Positions 1-11,865 are shown, numbered from the stretch's first letter. The stretch: DNA of 64,000 bases from Excoecaria cochinchinensis (GCA_947683425.1 CANTUQ010000020.1:5087001-5151000), one strand, 5' to 3'. Made by a program: numbers and translations. The notes: generated by a model not told the origin, from the sequence alone.

Positions 1-834
1 TTACATAAAACCTCATTTTATTTAAGTATAAAACATTGAGTCATTTTTATACATCAACGGGATATGAAAGGAGTACATCCATACATATAAAATGATCAAT
101 AAATAAACAAATGAAGGAAATACTTAGGAAGATTAAGAAACTAAACCGGATGAAGTCCTCCAAATATGGTAGGCAGCCGCTCCAACTCGGGATAGTCCAA
201 GAGAAATAGTATACACTCATAGAAAGTTAAGAGAGGTTATTATACATAAAATTAACATATAAGAAGTCAAGGAGACTTGAAAGAGATGAAAAATGACTTA
301 AAAGGATGGAGACAGAACCCACCGACGGCCTTCCTTAGCTGACCGACGGGCGTCAAGATAAAAGAAAAAAAATAATGACAGATATAAAAAAAAAATCTAC
401 AAAATGAAATAAATATGAGATGAAATGGAGGAAGAATCCGGAATATTTACCCTCAGATAATCGCTTTGGGTGAGATTTTCGTGGTGATTAGAGCCTCGCG
501 CGTTCCCCAAGAAGCCAAAGATGAAGGATTAAAGAGATAGAATGAACTATTTCTTCTTCAACCCTTCAAAAGGTCGATTTTTGAGTCAAAATCTAAGGAA
601 AACTAATTAGTTTTAGTTCCTTTTGATTGATTTGACCCTTGATCAGATAGATTTCTTTTGTAAATGTGTTTTGTTGGAAGAGAGAGAAAATTTGCTTGAA
701 ATTGGGTAGAGTTTCCTCCTTCGAAAATTTTTCCAACCCTTTTTAAGTGAAAATCCAGAGCTTTTATAGCCAGGGACGACCGACGGGCGTTGGTGTATAA
801 GGGCGGGCGTCGGAAGAATCCTTCTGACACAAGG
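1..834 (-). mobile_element. Tat-type LTR segment (core promoter, R, U5), fused to the LTR of element A
   Basis: Read on the minus strand, this stretch resembles the Tat LTRs at 31718 and 51691: palindromic GACGGGCGTC motifs (776-838), a TATA box (CTATAAAAG, 761-769), a leader rich in TTCCAACAAA-like sequence, the invariant motif TCTGAGGGTAAATATTC (441-457), a second palindrome pair (321-354), and a divergent match around positions 90-230 to the region near 32820-32940. It does not begin at a Tat LTR terminus; it joins element A's LTR at about 835-840 inside shared ATTCAC sequence. It runs off the left window edge, so its far end is unseen. Confidence 0.75.
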
Positions 835-838
835 ATTC
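761..838 (-). promoter_or_regulatory. LTR core promoter: GACGGGCGTC palindromes next to a TATA box
   Basis: On the minus strand, motifs of the type CGACGGGCGTCGG (776-838) are followed after about 7 bp by CTATAAAAG (761-769). The order palindromes-TATA-leader is the same as in the Tat LTRs at 31911-32092 and 51880-52062. Promoter function is inferred from this architecture. Confidence 0.65.
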
Positions 839-1850
839 ACATCTAACTACCAAAATTGATTCCAAACCTCAAAATTCAGCAATCCAAGCATTCACAACTC
901 ATAACATAAATAAAAACCCAACTTTATCACCATTTATCTCAATTAAATCAAGTCAATTACATGTCCAAATCTAAGAATTTCCAAAACAGCAATTTTGACA
1001 ACAATTACAACTATTCACATAATTTCCCATAAATCCTTCAACAAAATTCATTCTCTAGTATTTCATAACATGCTTAATGTAATTTAAACTACAATAGCAC
1101 AACTTATAACCTCAATCAAAACAAAAATACATTCATTAAACTCAATTCACAAAAATGCACAAAAAGATGAACAATCCCAAACCTTCTCTCCTTAGCTCCT
1201 AATCGCGAGCTCCGCTCCCGCTAGCGATTTCTTTCCCTTTCGCTGGTCTAGGAGCCTCCTCTGAATCACAAACCCACAACAACCATGATCAATTCTAAAA
1301 GAACCCACATACAAATATATATACACACCTAATCCTAGAGAAGAGGAAGAAGAATCTAAAACATCCATAACCCTGACTCACCTTTAAACCTCAAAAATCA
1401 CAAGCTAAGCAATTCAATCTACTCAAGGGAAAGGAGAGGGAGCAAGATCGGGCTAAGAGAAAGGAAAAACAAAGAAGAAGAGAGAAGAAAGAAGAAAATG
1501 GCGTGAGGAAGAAAGAAGAACGGGAATCAAAGGGAAGAAGAGCTGCTTTTCTCTCTCACTCACCAACCCATTAAATTCTAACCCATCCACTTTGCCACAT
1601 GTCACCCTTCCCATAAGACACATGTCCCATATCACACCCTACTCCCATACTTTACTATATACACTAATTCATCTCTTATTCATACTTTAATTCTATACAT
1701 CCACTCATACCATAGCCTAACTCCTCTTCTCAAATTAATATACATAAATTAAATAAATAATCCAAATAAACACATACATGTAACACATACAAATACACAC
1801 ATACAGACACAGACAGGCTCAAACTACTGGGGTGGTTTTTGGGTGTTACA
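835..1850 (-). mobile_element. Distal U3 part of the 3' LTR of chromovirus A
   Basis: Nearly identical to 7906-8921, the matching part of A's full LTR, with only scattered substitutions by eye. It ends at 1850 with the terminal TGTTACA next to the polypurine tract. The remaining 1.4 kb of the A LTR (its palindrome array, promoter, R and U5) is missing and is replaced by Tat-type sequence to the left. The high identity of the shared part means A inserted fairly recently. Confidence 0.85.
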
Positions 1851-3501
1851 ATACTCCCCCACTTAACAGAATTTCGTCCTCGAAATTCTTACCTGTTCCA
1901 AATAATTGAGGGTATTGTAATCTCATAGCTTGTTCTGGTTCCCATGTAGCTTCTTCAATACCGTGATGCTGCCATAGAACTTTGACTAACGGTATCTGCT
2001 TATTCCGAAGCTGTCTGATTTCCCTATCCAAAATCCTTTTTGGTTCTTCATCAAAAGAAAAGTCTGACTGTATCCGAATATCTTGCACTGGTAACACATG
2101 CGAAGGATCTGACCGATATCTCCAAAGCATAGACACATAAAAAACATCATGTAATCTAGCCAACTCCAAAGGCAAAGCTAATTGATGTGCTACTGGACCT
2201 ACTTTCCTTAGAATCTCATATGGGCCAATAAAGCGTGGACTTAGTTTGCCTTTCTTTCCAAAACGGAGAACCTTATGCCACGGTGACACTTTCAAGAAAA
2301 CTTTATCACCCACTTCATACTGAATATCTCTGCGCTTCAGATTAGCATAAGAACGCTGTCGGTCCTTAGCTGCTTTCAAGTTCTGTTGCACAACCCTCAC
2401 TTTCTCTTCGGTATCCCGCACTAACTCTGGACCTATCATAGCTTTTTCTGACAGTTCAGTCCAATATACTGGTGTTCTACATTTTCGCCCATACAGTGCT
2501 TCATAAGGGGCCATACCAATACTCACCTGATAGCTGTTATTATATGCGAATTCCATCAAAGACACATACCGATCCCAACTTCCTGAGAACTCTAAAACAC
2601 AACCCCGGAGCATATCTTCTAAAACCTGAATAACCCTCTCTGACGGACCATCAGTCTGCGGATGGAAAGCAGTACTGAAATTTAACCGTGTTCCCAAGGC
2701 TACCTGAAGTTCCTTCCAAAACTTGGATGTAAAACGGGGATCTCGGTCTGATACAATGGATAACGGAATCCCATGCAATCGAACTATCTCATTCACATAA
2801 AGTTCTGCCAACTTGTCCATCGAATAATCCACTCGCACTGGTAGAAAATGTGCGGATTTCGACAATCGATCTACTATAACCCATACAGAATCATGCTTAC
2901 GCTGAGTCATAGGAAGACCAGATACAAAATCCATCGTGATGTCATCCCACTTCCATTGAGGAATGGGTAAGGGATGAAGCAATCCCGATGGCACTTGATG
3001 CTCGGTTTTTACTTGCTGACAGGTAAGACACCTTGAAACAAATTCTGTTATATCTCTTTTCATTCCTGGCCACCAATAAAATTGCTTCAAATCTTGATAC
3101 ATCTTGTCTCCACCAGGATGCATAGTGAAGACTGAGGAATGAGCTTCTTGCAATAGCTTCTTTCTTAACTCACCCACATTAGGTACACATAACCGCTTAC
3201 CGTGCCTAAGCACTCCTTCACTGTCTAATAAGTACTCAGACTGCTTGCCCTCTTTCACTGCTTGAGAAACACGCTGAAGCACATGATCATCTAACTGAGC
3301 CTTTGCAATTTCTGATCTCAAACTTGGCTTAACTTTAAGTCGAGCAATTAGAGCACCTTTAGAATCAAATCTCCATCTGCCTCGACTAGTCAGTAACATA
3401 GACAAAGACTTCCTACTAAGAGCATCCGCCACCACGTTAGCTTTACCCGGATGATAGTCAATGATACAATCATAATCCTTGAAGAGTTCTAACCATCCCC
3501 G
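1846..3501 (-). pseudogene. Chromovirus A integrase and chromodomain (C-terminal part of pol)
   Basis: Integrase inserts the cDNA copy into the host genome, and the C-terminal chromodomain of chromoviruses is thought to steer it to chromatin marks. Visible in order: the end of RNase H and linker, an HHCC zinc domain (H...H...CLTC), the catalytic D in DFVSG, the second D in SDRDPRF, the E in SERVIQ (the residue before it is P where Q is common), the integrase C-terminal region, and a chromodomain starting near RILDREIRQL and ending near WEPEQAMRL. The reading frame continues from the RT-RNaseH segment, but a TAG at 3502-3504 separates them. The natural stop TAA overlaps the first bases of the 3' LTR (1846-1848). 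Frame is otherwise open for about 550 codons. Confidence 0.92.
1851..1866 (-). other. Polypurine tract of element A
   Basis: On the minus strand the sequence just before the 3' LTR reads AAGTGGGGGAGTAT, purine-rich and touching the LTR terminus TGTAACACCC. Such tracts prime plus-strand DNA synthesis. Confidence 0.75.
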
Positions 3502-4403
3502 CTATCTCAAATTCAACTCCTTCTGAGTTAACAAATACTTGAGACTCTTGTGATCGGTAAAGATTCTGCACGTTTCTCCATACAAGTAGTGTCGCCAAAC
3601 TTTAAGCGCAAACACTACCGCTGCCAACTCCAAATCATGAGTCGGGTAATTCCGCTCATGAGGCTTCAACTGTCTCGATGCATAAGCTACTACTTTATTC
3701 CCTTGCATCAAAACACAACCTAACCCAATTCCCGAAGCATCACTGTACATAGTGTACTCTTTACCCGAAACTGGCTGTGTGAGCACAGGAGCTTTAACCA
3801 ATAACTCTTTTAACCGATCAAAACTGGCTTGACACTTCTCAGTCCATACAAACTTAACATCCTTCCGAAGTAGCTTGGTCAAAGGGGATGCTAACACTGA
3901 GAACCCCTGAACAAACCGTCGGTAATACCCTGCTAAACCCAGAAAACTTCTCACTTCTGGCACATTCTTCGGAGGCATCCAATTAACAATTGCTTCAATT
4001 TTGCTAGGATCAACCCGTACACCTTCTGCTGACACCACATGTCCAAGGAAAGCTACTTCTTTCAACCAAAACTTAGACTTACTGAGTTTCGCATACAGCT
4101 GATGATCTCTTAACATTTGCAATACCAGTTTAAGATGTTCTTTATGTTCTTTGCGGTCTCTAGAGTACACCAAAATGTCATCAATAAATACCACCACAAA
4201 CTTGTCCAGATACGTCGGAAAACTCGGTTCATCAGATCCATAAAGGCTGCAGGCGCGTTGGTCAAACCAAAAGGCATCACTAAAAATTCATAATGACCAT
4301 AACGCGTCCGGAAAGCCGTCTTAGCCACATCTGCTTCCTTAACCCCTAACTGGTAATAGCCTGACCTCAAATCTATCTTAGAGAATACCCCAGCTCCTCT
4401 CAA
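3502..4403 (-). pseudogene. Chromovirus A reverse transcriptase and RNase H
   Basis: Middle of the pol polyprotein, which copies the element's RNA into DNA. Visible: the RT core after the PLPRIEDLFD motif (SKIDLRSGYYQL, PFGLTNAP), the catalytic FIDD box (VVVFIDDILVYS), a connection region, and RNase H with its acidic residues in SDAS, DLELAA and FTDHKSL. Two breaks are seen. A TAG at 4404-4406 cuts it from gag-PR in the same frame, and a 1-bp deletion near 4210-4215 shifts the frame just before the FIDD box, so the segments 4110-4403 and 3502-4197 are in different frames. The stop at 3502-3504 ends the segment where a glutamine codon is usual. Confidence 0.9.
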
Positions 4404-6433
4404 CTAATCAAACAGGTCTTCAATCCTCGGCAATGGATACTTATTCTTAATAGTCACTTTATTAAGCTGTCGATAGTCAATGCACATCCGAAGGGTTCCA
4501 TCTTTCTTCTTAACAAACAGCACTGGAGCGCCCCACGGTGACACACTAGGCCGGATGAACCCTTTATCTAATAGCTCTTGTAATTGACTTTTCAATTCCT
4601 TCAATTCCATTGGAGCCATTCTGTAAGGAGCCTTAGAAATCGGAGCTGTACCTGGAATAATCTCTACTGACAATTCAACTTCTCTCTCAGGAGGTAATCC
4701 CGGTAATTCTTCCGGAAAAACATCTACAAAATCTATTACAACCGGAATGTCTTGAATCTTAACCTGACCTCTCCGAGAATCCAAAACCACAGCCAAAAAT
4801 GCTTCACATCCTTTCCTGATAAATCTTCTGGCTTTCATAGCTGATACCACATTATGCAAAGAACTACTTCCAATTCCCTTTACCACAACAGGCATTTGAT
4901 CTTTATCCCTCAAAACCATTACTTTCCTATGACAGTCCACTACCGCTCGATGCTTATCCAACCAATCCATTCCCAGAATAATATCAAACTCATGGAAAGG
5001 TAAACAAATCAAATCCACTACAAACTCTGTACCCTGAATCTTTAAAGGACACTTCCGACATACACGATTAACCATAATACTCTGACCCAACGGACTGGAT
5101 ACACAAATCTCATATTCCATCTTCTCCTCACTACCCAAACTATCCCACAACTTACCAGAACACACATAAGAATGGGTAGAGCCCGGGTCAATCAAAACAT
5201 AAACTTCAGAATCAAGCAAAGAAAACTTACCGGCAATCACTTCAGGAGCATTCTGTTCCTTTCGGGCTTTCATGGCATAGGCCCTACCAGACGATGGCAC
5301 AGGGCGATCTACTGATTCTGAGGCTTCTCTATCACGAGGCCGTCCACCTCGACCCCTTCCTCTACCCCTAATACGACTTCCTTGGGGTACATTAGATCCA
5401 GCTCGGCTCCCTTCCTGTTGTCCCGAAGGATCTCCAAATCGGTTCGGACAATTTGCAAGTAAATGGTCCGTAGAACCACATCTAAAACAACCTCCTGTTA
5501 ACCACCGACACTCACCCCAATGTTGTTTACTACAATGTTTACATCGAGGAGGGCCATCTCCTCTACCTGAGCCCGCTCCCCTGGAAGAACCCCGTCTCCT
5601 CCCTCTAGGGGCCGGACTAGCTACAGACTCATCAGCAAAGTTTCCTTGCGATTCCCTTGATCTCTTGCCTGAAGAAGAGCCACCTCTTGCAGACTTTCTT
5701 CTTTGAGCCTTTTCTCTCATTATAATCTCAGAACGCTCCGCCCTCAAGGCTGCTTGAACCAACTGATAATACCTCACATTTGGAGCCGACATCAATGAAA
5801 TTAACATCACCTTTAAAGATTCATTCAAGCCTGATTCAAAATGCTGACATCTGAACTCTTCTGTAAGGACCCTTGGCGGTGCATACTTACTGAGCTTATT
5901 GAACTCATCCTCATACTCAGCCACAGACATCATTCTTTGCTTAAAAGTGAGAAACTGTGCCCACTTGGCATCCTTATAAGCTTTGGTCACATACCGGTTC
6001 TGAAACTCACCTTCGAAGAACTCCCACGTAATCGGTTCAGGAACCTGCGGTTGACTAACCACCAATCTCCACCAATCATAAGTTGAACCTTGTAACAAAG
6101 ACAAGGCACACTCCACTTCTTGCTCTGGTGGGCATCTTATCTCCCTAAGTACTCTGGATGTCTTCTCTAACCACATCTCTGCTTTATAAGATTCATCTAT
6201 GCTAGTACCAAAGAAATTCTCTGCACCATGCTTTCTTAACCTCTCAATAGGTGCACTTGGCGCTGTTACCCTTTCAAGTACCCATGTCATACTCTGAAGC
6301 ATCGCTTCCATTGGTCCCAAAGGCACCTCAGGATACCCCTAGGAGGTTGAGCCGGACCAGAAACTGAGGGATCCTGCTCTTGGGGATTCGTACTTTCCGC
6401 TGACCCCTCAAGCGATCCACGAGCGGACTCCAT
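4404..6433 (-). pseudogene. Chromovirus A gag, protease and start of reverse transcriptase
   Basis: Gag forms the virus-like particle and the aspartic protease cleaves the polyprotein. From the N terminus: a retrotransposon gag domain (around WWRLVV to the LKVMLISL region), a basic Ser/Gly/Arg-rich linker, a CCHC zinc knuckle (CFRCGSTDHLLANC), a protease with IDPGSTHSYV (typical of Tekay/Del), and the RT start. The likely initiator ATG is at 6433, about 90 bases downstream of the PBS. A 1-bp deletion near 6345 shifts the frame between this ATG and the long open frame that begins at 6326. The frame ends at the TAG at 4404. An antisense ORF at 5841-6086 is a shadow. Confidence 0.9.
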
Positions 6434-6522
6434 AACTACAAAACATAAACGCAGTGCGCATCAGGCCAACACAACTCCCACACTAACTAACACATTGAAA
6501 CTCAGTAACATCTAAACCAATA

Positions 6523-6534
6523 GCTCTGATACCA
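6523..6534 (-). other. Primer binding site, initiator tRNA-Met type (element A)
   Basis: TGGTATCAGAGC on the minus strand, five bases inside the 5' LTR end. This is the standard plant iMet primer site of Tekay/Del elements. It fixes the inner LTR boundary at 6540. Confidence 0.9.
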
Positions 6535-6952
6535 CCTAATGTCACACCCCAACCTATAACATGGACACTTCTACCCGTGATTAGAGCGAGAAGGACCCAC
6601 GATAGATAGGAGCGTTACACCCCACTAGTACAAACATGTAAACATCACATTTAGAATCATATATCCAGTATAAATAAAAACTTTAATAGAAAGAAGAGGG
6701 ATACAGAACAAAACGGATACTTTTATTAATATACAAAAAGAAAGTCTTTACATGTTACAATAGGTTACAAAAAGAACCAATATACAAAAGCCCAAAATAC
6801 ATTGTTCAAAAGGGCTAACAAAACATTACATCTATTACAAAAAAAATAAAGGAAAGCCTATACTATAAAACTTCAGAACTCTAATTGCGTTGGCCTTCCA
6901 GATGCGACACGCCCAGACCATGCTTATCAAAACCTTCCACACCTGCACGGAT

Positions 6953-6986
6953 AAACACCCGTGCCAAGCGAAATCGCTTAGTGGGG
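6953..6986 (-). other. Double stem-loop in the LTR leader of element A
   Basis: Two adjacent short inverted repeats: GCACGG...CCGTGC and AAGCG(AAAT)CGCTT, followed by AGTGGGG. The same pair, with different loops, lies at 14452-14496 in LTR J. RNA function is inferred from conservation of the stems. Confidence 0.5.
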
Positions 6987-7533
6987 AAACACAAATGCAT
7001 AACCGCCACTCACAGTGACGACAACAAAAAGCACATGACAATGATACAATTACAGATATGAAATCATACATAGTTAGTTCAGATATTTGCATTCTCATCC
7101 AAAGATTCTTATACAAAACACAATGACACCTGCTTAATCATAATGAGTGGATAACGAGTACACATAGATACTTAAGAGTATCGGTTCCACATAATAGACA
7201 CATAGATACCCGAAGGTATCAAACATTCTTTTTATTTTATTTCCAAATTGATTTCACATAGAATCTTAAGAAAGATTCAAACAGAGGGATCGCGAGGATC
7301 CAATCGGGGGACCTGATCAGGGTCCAAATCGTACACATAGCTGCAGCAACACATAACTCTATTAGGCATGCCTAACTATCCACTTATCCGACATTAGCAG
7401 GTTATGCAAAATCTTATCACATTTATATTTATATTATTCAGGCAAAAGATAGTCAAAGCTTAATGAAAACTGCATGCAAAAGAATTTAAGTCATCAAGCA
7501 AAAAGGAGAAGAAATCAAATTTGGAAGTCACGT

Positions 7534-7858
7534 CTGTCGCGCTCGCGACGACTGTCGCGCTCGCGACAGAAGCCAAGCTACACCTCCCCGCCTCATCTCG
7601 CGATCGCGACAGATCTCGTGGTCGCGAGAGGATGTAGGGACTGCTCTTCTGTCGCGCTCGCGAGGATTGTCGCGCTCGCGACAGAAGAGAGCCTTGCACA
7701 AGTTCGGAGCTCGAGCACTCTGTCGCGCTCGCGACAGTTATCGCGCTCGCGACAGAGAGCTCCATCGAGTTCCTTGGCGCGACATCTCTCGCGCCGGCGC
7801 GAGGGTTGAAACCTCCGCATTCTGTCGCGCTCGCGACAGTGTCGCAATCGCGACAGAC
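7534..7858 (-). repeat. Array of six double palindromes CTGTCGCG/CGCGACAG
   Basis: Six units of about 31-39 bp, each holding two adjacent dyads of the form CTGTCGCGCTCGCGACAG or a decayed version. Unit starts are about 7534, 7595, 7649, 7720, 7774 and 7822, with unrelated spacers of 16-32 bp. The array lies about 100 bp upstream of a TATA-like stretch in LTR A. The CG-rich sequence leaves long overlapping open frames on both strands (7460-7930), which I treat as artefacts. Confidence 0.9.
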
Positions 7859-8973
7859 ACGGGTTTTTCAGCTCTTACGCCAAAAATCTGCAGAAGTCAC
7901 ACAAAATTCACATCCAACTTCCAAAATTGATTCCAAACCTCAAAATTCAGCAATCCAAGCATTCACAACTCATAACATAAATAAAAACCCAACTTTATCA
8001 CCATTTATCTCAATTAAATTAAGTCAATTACATGTCCACTTCTAAGAATTTCCAAAACAACAATTTTGACAACAATTACAACTATTCACATAATTTCCCA
8101 TAAATCCTTCAACAAAATTCATTCTCTAGTATTTCATAACATGCTTAATGTAATTTAAACTACAATAGCACAACTTATAACCTCAATCAAAACAAAAACA
8201 CATTCATTAAACTCAATTCACAAAAATGCACAAAAAGATGAACAATCCCAAACCTTCTCTCCTTAGCTCCTAATCGCGAGCTCCGCTCCCGCTAGCGATT
8301 TCTTTCCCTTTCGCTGGTCTAGGAGCCTCCTCTGAATCACAAACCCACAACAACCATGATTAATTCTAAAAGAACCCACATACAAATATATATACAAACC
8401 TAATCCTAGAGAAGAGGAAGAAGAATCTAAAACATCCATAACCCTGACTCACCTTTAAACCTCAAAAATCACAAGCTAAGCAATTCAATCTACTCAAGGG
8501 AAAGGAGAGGGAGCAAGATCGGGCCAAGAGAAAGGAAAAACAAAGAAGAAGAGAGAAGAAAGAAGAAAATGGCGTGAGGAAGAAAGAAGAACGGGAATCA
8601 AAGGGAAGAAGAGCTGCTTTTCTCTCTCACTCACCAACCCATTAAATGCTAACCCATCCACTTTGCCACATGTCACCCTTCCCATAAGACACATGTCCCA
8701 TATCACACCCTACTCCAATACTTTACTATATACACTAATTCATCTCTTATTTATACTTTAATTCTATACATCCACTCATACCATAGCCTAACTCCTCTTC
8801 TCAAATTAATATACATAAATTAAATAAATAATCCAATTAAACACATACATGTAACACATACAAATACACACATACAGACACAGACAGGCTCAAACTACTG
8901 GGGTGGTTTTGGGGTGTTACACTCCAAATCTACAGCAGCGCCTCTATCAGTCCTCCTCTCTGCAGCATCAACA

Positions 8974-9948
8974 TCAGCAGCTTGCCTCGTCCTCATCCGA
9001 GGAGTCATGAGCATCAGCTGCTGAGGCTGATTCACGTACCCTTTCATGGGGCACACTTGGTCCAGCCATACTTGGTTCAGCCCTACTAGGTCCACCTGCA
9101 CATCGATCAACAAACCTTGGGGGCCAAGCTCCCTTGGTTAAAATATTAGCTCTGCGCAAATAAACAACATCCAGCAAAGGAATTGATTCATTTTCATCCA
9201 TTGCAAAATTATTCAAATCACCCATACACCCCAAAATAATGCCCGTCACCATATGGCACATTCCCACTGATTTACTACGCGCGATAGAGGCATGGTAAAG
9301 ACCATCTAAAATGAAATCAATGGAGTCAGGGGTTTTACGGGATTGCAATAAATCTAAAACAAACAAATCCTTTGTTTGCACCTTAGTACTCTCTACCCTC
9401 CCATGCATAGCATGACAAAGAAATTTGTGAAAGAGCATCAATGCATTGTCTTTAATTTGCCTGTTAGTGGAATTTTTATTATTAAATCGTTCTATGCTAG
9501 ACAGTCTATTCCACACAGGTGAAGGCTGAAATATATGGGAGTCAAATCTTTTTCCATTTAATGGGAAACCAAACCAAGTATGCAAATCATTATAGCTAAA
9601 AGTATGATTTCTGCCCCGATGTCTAAATTTCATGGAGTCCCTACCTTTATCCACATAATCCAAGGTGACAAAAAATTCTACTGCCCAGTCTTTTCTTACA
9701 GGTAAGGAGAAAGTAATAAATTTTCCCCAATTCATATATTGAAGAAAATTATTAATCTGATCATGCAAACCCATAGTTTGTAAAATAGCAAAATCAAGAG
9801 CCCACATACCTACATACGTTTTCTTAGCAAAATAAAGGAATTTTTCACCCTCCTCATCAGAATAAATGGGAAAAGGGCAGTCGTACCTGTTTTGAAATAC
9901 CATTGAAGCAGTAGTTGGTTCCTCGTCCTGATTGCTGGATTCCCCCAT
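8974..9948 (-). CDS. Athila ORF1-like protein (envelope position, function unknown)
   Basis: An open frame of about 324 codons downstream of integrase. It resembles the Athila ORF1 family by overall pattern (a start rich in charged residues, an LDFAILQTMGL-like core, HTFSYNDLHTWFGFP, a MCHMVTGIILG segment, then an acidic Ser/Asp/Glu tail). No transmembrane segment or furin-like site is obvious, so calling it an envelope gene is not supported. The in-frame ATG at 9948 is used; a basic stretch (KARGDKSKGKRP) lies in frame just upstream, so the true start may be in an upstream exon. The frame stops about 50 bp before the insertion point of element A, so the C terminus may be incomplete. Confidence 0.7.
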   Translation of the reverse strand: MGESSNQDEEPTTASMVFQNRYDCPFPIYSDEEGEKFLYFAKKTYVGMWALDFAILQTMGLHDQINNFLQYMNWGKFITFSLPVRKDWAVEFFVTLDYVDKGRDSMKFRHRGRNHTFSYNDLHTWFGFPLNGKRFDSHIFQPSPVWNRLSSIERFNNKNSTNRQIKDNALMLFHKFLCHAMHGRVESTKVQTKDLFVLDLLQSRKTPDSIDFILDGLYHASIARSKSVGMCHMVTGIILGCMGDLNNFAMDENESIPLLDVVYLRRANILTKGAWPPRFVDRCAGGPSRAEPSMAGPSVPHERVRESASAADAHDSSDEDEASC

Positions 9949-10284
9949 AGGTCGCTTCCCCTTACTCTTGTCTCCACGTGCTTTGTTCTTACCATCTTTA
10001 AACCGTTTATCACTTGATGAACAAAATAAGAATAAAATGAACTAAAAGAGGAAGAACAGGAACTATAGAAGAGGAATTATGCGATTTGCGTGAAGAAGTT
10101 GGGGAAGTTAGAGAGAATCGTGATGAAGATGTTGAGAGAGAAAAGGAAAAAAAAAATAAAGAGAAGAAAACAGAAAAGGCAAGAGAAATTAGAAAGGAAG
10201 AGTAATTAGGGTAGATAAAAAGGGATTTAGGAAATAAATGTGATCCCAACGGTTGATTTGACCAAAAATTTCGAATCCCGCGTT

Positions 10285-10511
10285 CTGTCGCGACATCGTC
10301 GCGATCGCGACAGAAGCAAAATGAAAAATTTTAAACATCGCGATATACGTCACGTCATTGCGACAATTTATTCCCGCTCTCCATCGCGATATTGCGACAG
10401 AAAGGAAATTGAAAAACCAAAAATTTTCTGTCGCGGTGATACTCACCGTCGCGCCGTCGCGATGAAGTCTAAAATACCCTTTCCTCTTTCTGTCGCGCTC
10501 GCGACAGAAAG
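10285..10511 (-). repeat. Internal CTGTCGCG palindrome array upstream of Athila C ORF1
   Basis: Between the integrase stop (10684) and ORF1 (9948) are five or so palindromes of the same motif as in LTR C: clear copies at 10285-10313 and 10489-10506, weaker ones near 10337, 10381 and 10429. This is the place of the internal array of Athila D at 62806-63203. Together with about 180 bp of A-rich sequence up to 10683, it fills the gap between the two genes. Confidence 0.8.
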
Positions 10512-10683
10512 GAATTTTAAAAATCACATTTTCTTTTCCTTCCAAAAACGTCACACGAAGGTATATAAAATAAACTTACATATTAAAAACATCTGTGGAA
10601 CAAAAAGAATAACATTAGTACATATAAATATCACACATATAATAAAACAACTAATTAAAAAGAAAAATAAAACCAAGTAACCA

Positions 10684-11865
10684 TCAAACCATTTTTAAGG
10701 AAAGAAATGAAACCTCCCTTCCATGAAATGTTTCCTCCAAATACACTTTACATCTTTGACCATTGGCTTTAAATAACTCCCCTTTTTCATTTTTTAGCTC
10801 TAAAAACCCTTGATCAAAAACTTGGGTGACTTCAAAGGGTCCACTCCATCTAGATCTTAATTTTCCCGGGAAGAGTTTCAATTTAGAATTATACAATAGA
10901 ACCTTGTCCCCAATATTAAAATTTTTTATCCGTATGTGTGCATCATGCCATTTTTTAGTCCTTTCTTTATAGATTTTTGCATTTTCAAAAGCAAGAAATC
11001 TCAATTCATCTAGCTCATTTAACTGTAAACTTCTTTTGACACTTGCATCTTTAGGATCATAATTCAAAGTTCTAATGGCCCAATATGCTTTGTGCTCTAA
11101 TTCCACAGGTAAATGACACGCTTTTCCATAAACCATCCTATATGGTGTCATACCAATTGGAGCTTTGAATGCAATGCGATATGCCCACAAAGCATCATCT
11201 AATTTATGTGCCCAATCCTTCCTAGAAGTAGAGACTGTTTTTTCTAATGTCCACTTTAACTCCCTATTGGACACTTCCACTTGACCACTTGTTTGTGGGT
11301 GATATGGTGTAGCTACCCTATGATGAACACCATATTTATGTAATAATGAATCAAAAGAACGGTTAATGAAATGCTTACCTCCATCACTTATGATGGCTCT
11401 TGGCACTCCAAATCTTGAGAAAAGCTTCTTCAAAAATTTAATCACCACCTTTGAATCATTGGTAGGTGTGGCTTTGGCTTCAACCCATTTTGATACATAA
11501 TCAACCCCAACCAAAATGTAGTTTTGACCAAAAGAAGTAGGGAAGGGACCCATGAAGTTAATCCCCCACACATCAAACACTTCAACTTCCAATATGTTGT
11601 TCAAAGGCATCTCATCTCTTTTCCCAATATTACCAGCCCTTTGACATTTATCACATGTGGCTACATACATCTTTGCATCATGAAATAAAGTTGGCCAATA
11701 AAATCCACATTCAAGCACTCTAGATGCAGTTTCATTTGCACCATTATGACCCGAATATAATGCAGCATGACAATGCATCAAGATGTTTTGATAATCCTCC
11801 TCACATACACGACGACGAATTATACCATCCCCACCTATCTTAAATAAGTAAGGTTCTTCCCAAAG
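10684..11865 (-). pseudogene. Athila C integrase
   Basis: Same frame as the upstream RT segment, from which it is cut by a TAA at 11866-11868. The zinc domain shows H...H spacing and CDKCQRAG; the catalytic residues are D in VWGINFMGPF, D in ISDGGKHF and E in QVEVSNRE. The C-terminal part has the PVELEHKAYWAI motif common to Athila integrases (also seen in element D) and a GPFEV domain. It ends at 10684. Apart from the upstream stop it is fully open for about 390 codons. Confidence 0.9.

Larger units (their letters stand above)
835..8921 (-). mobile_element. Element A: Tekay/Del-type Ty3/gypsy chromovirus
   Basis: On the minus strand the order is 5' LTR (6540-8921), iMet-type PBS (6523-6534), gag-PR-RT-RNaseH-INT-chromodomain (6433-1846), polypurine tract (1851-1866) and the 3' LTR remnant. 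This is the order of a chromovirus, and the protease motif and C-terminal chromodomain place it in the Tekay/Del group. It inserted into the ORF1 region of Athila C; the right flank begins CTCCA at 8922. It is defective: two TAG stops, two or more frameshifts and a chimeric 3' LTR. Confidence 0.9.
6540..8921 (-). mobile_element. 5' LTR of chromovirus A (2.4 kb)
   Basis: In plus coordinates it starts TGTCACACCCC at 6540 and ends GGGTGTTACA at 8921, giving the usual TG...CA ends. It contains a palindrome array (7534-7858), an A/T-rich TATA-like stretch (TATAAATA, about 7421-7433), and a conserved double stem-loop (6953-6986). Its first 1.0 kb (minus sense) matches the 3' LTR. It shares blocks with LTR J at 14059-18163, such as the ATTAGGCATGCCTAACTA segment, so A and J are related families. 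Confidence 0.9.

Noticed and set aside
5841..6086. Plus-strand open frame
   Set aside because: Shadow opposite the gag gene of element A.
6523..6534. tRNA gene fragments
   Set aside because: The matches are only primer binding sites of 12-18 bases next to LTRs.
7460..7930. Overlapping open frames on both strands
   Set aside because: They lie in the CG-rich palindrome array, which lacks stop codons by composition; peptides are Arg/Ser repeats with no homology.
8974..9948. Envelope glycoprotein
   Set aside because: Only the position suggests it; no signal peptide, membrane helix or cleavage site is seen.
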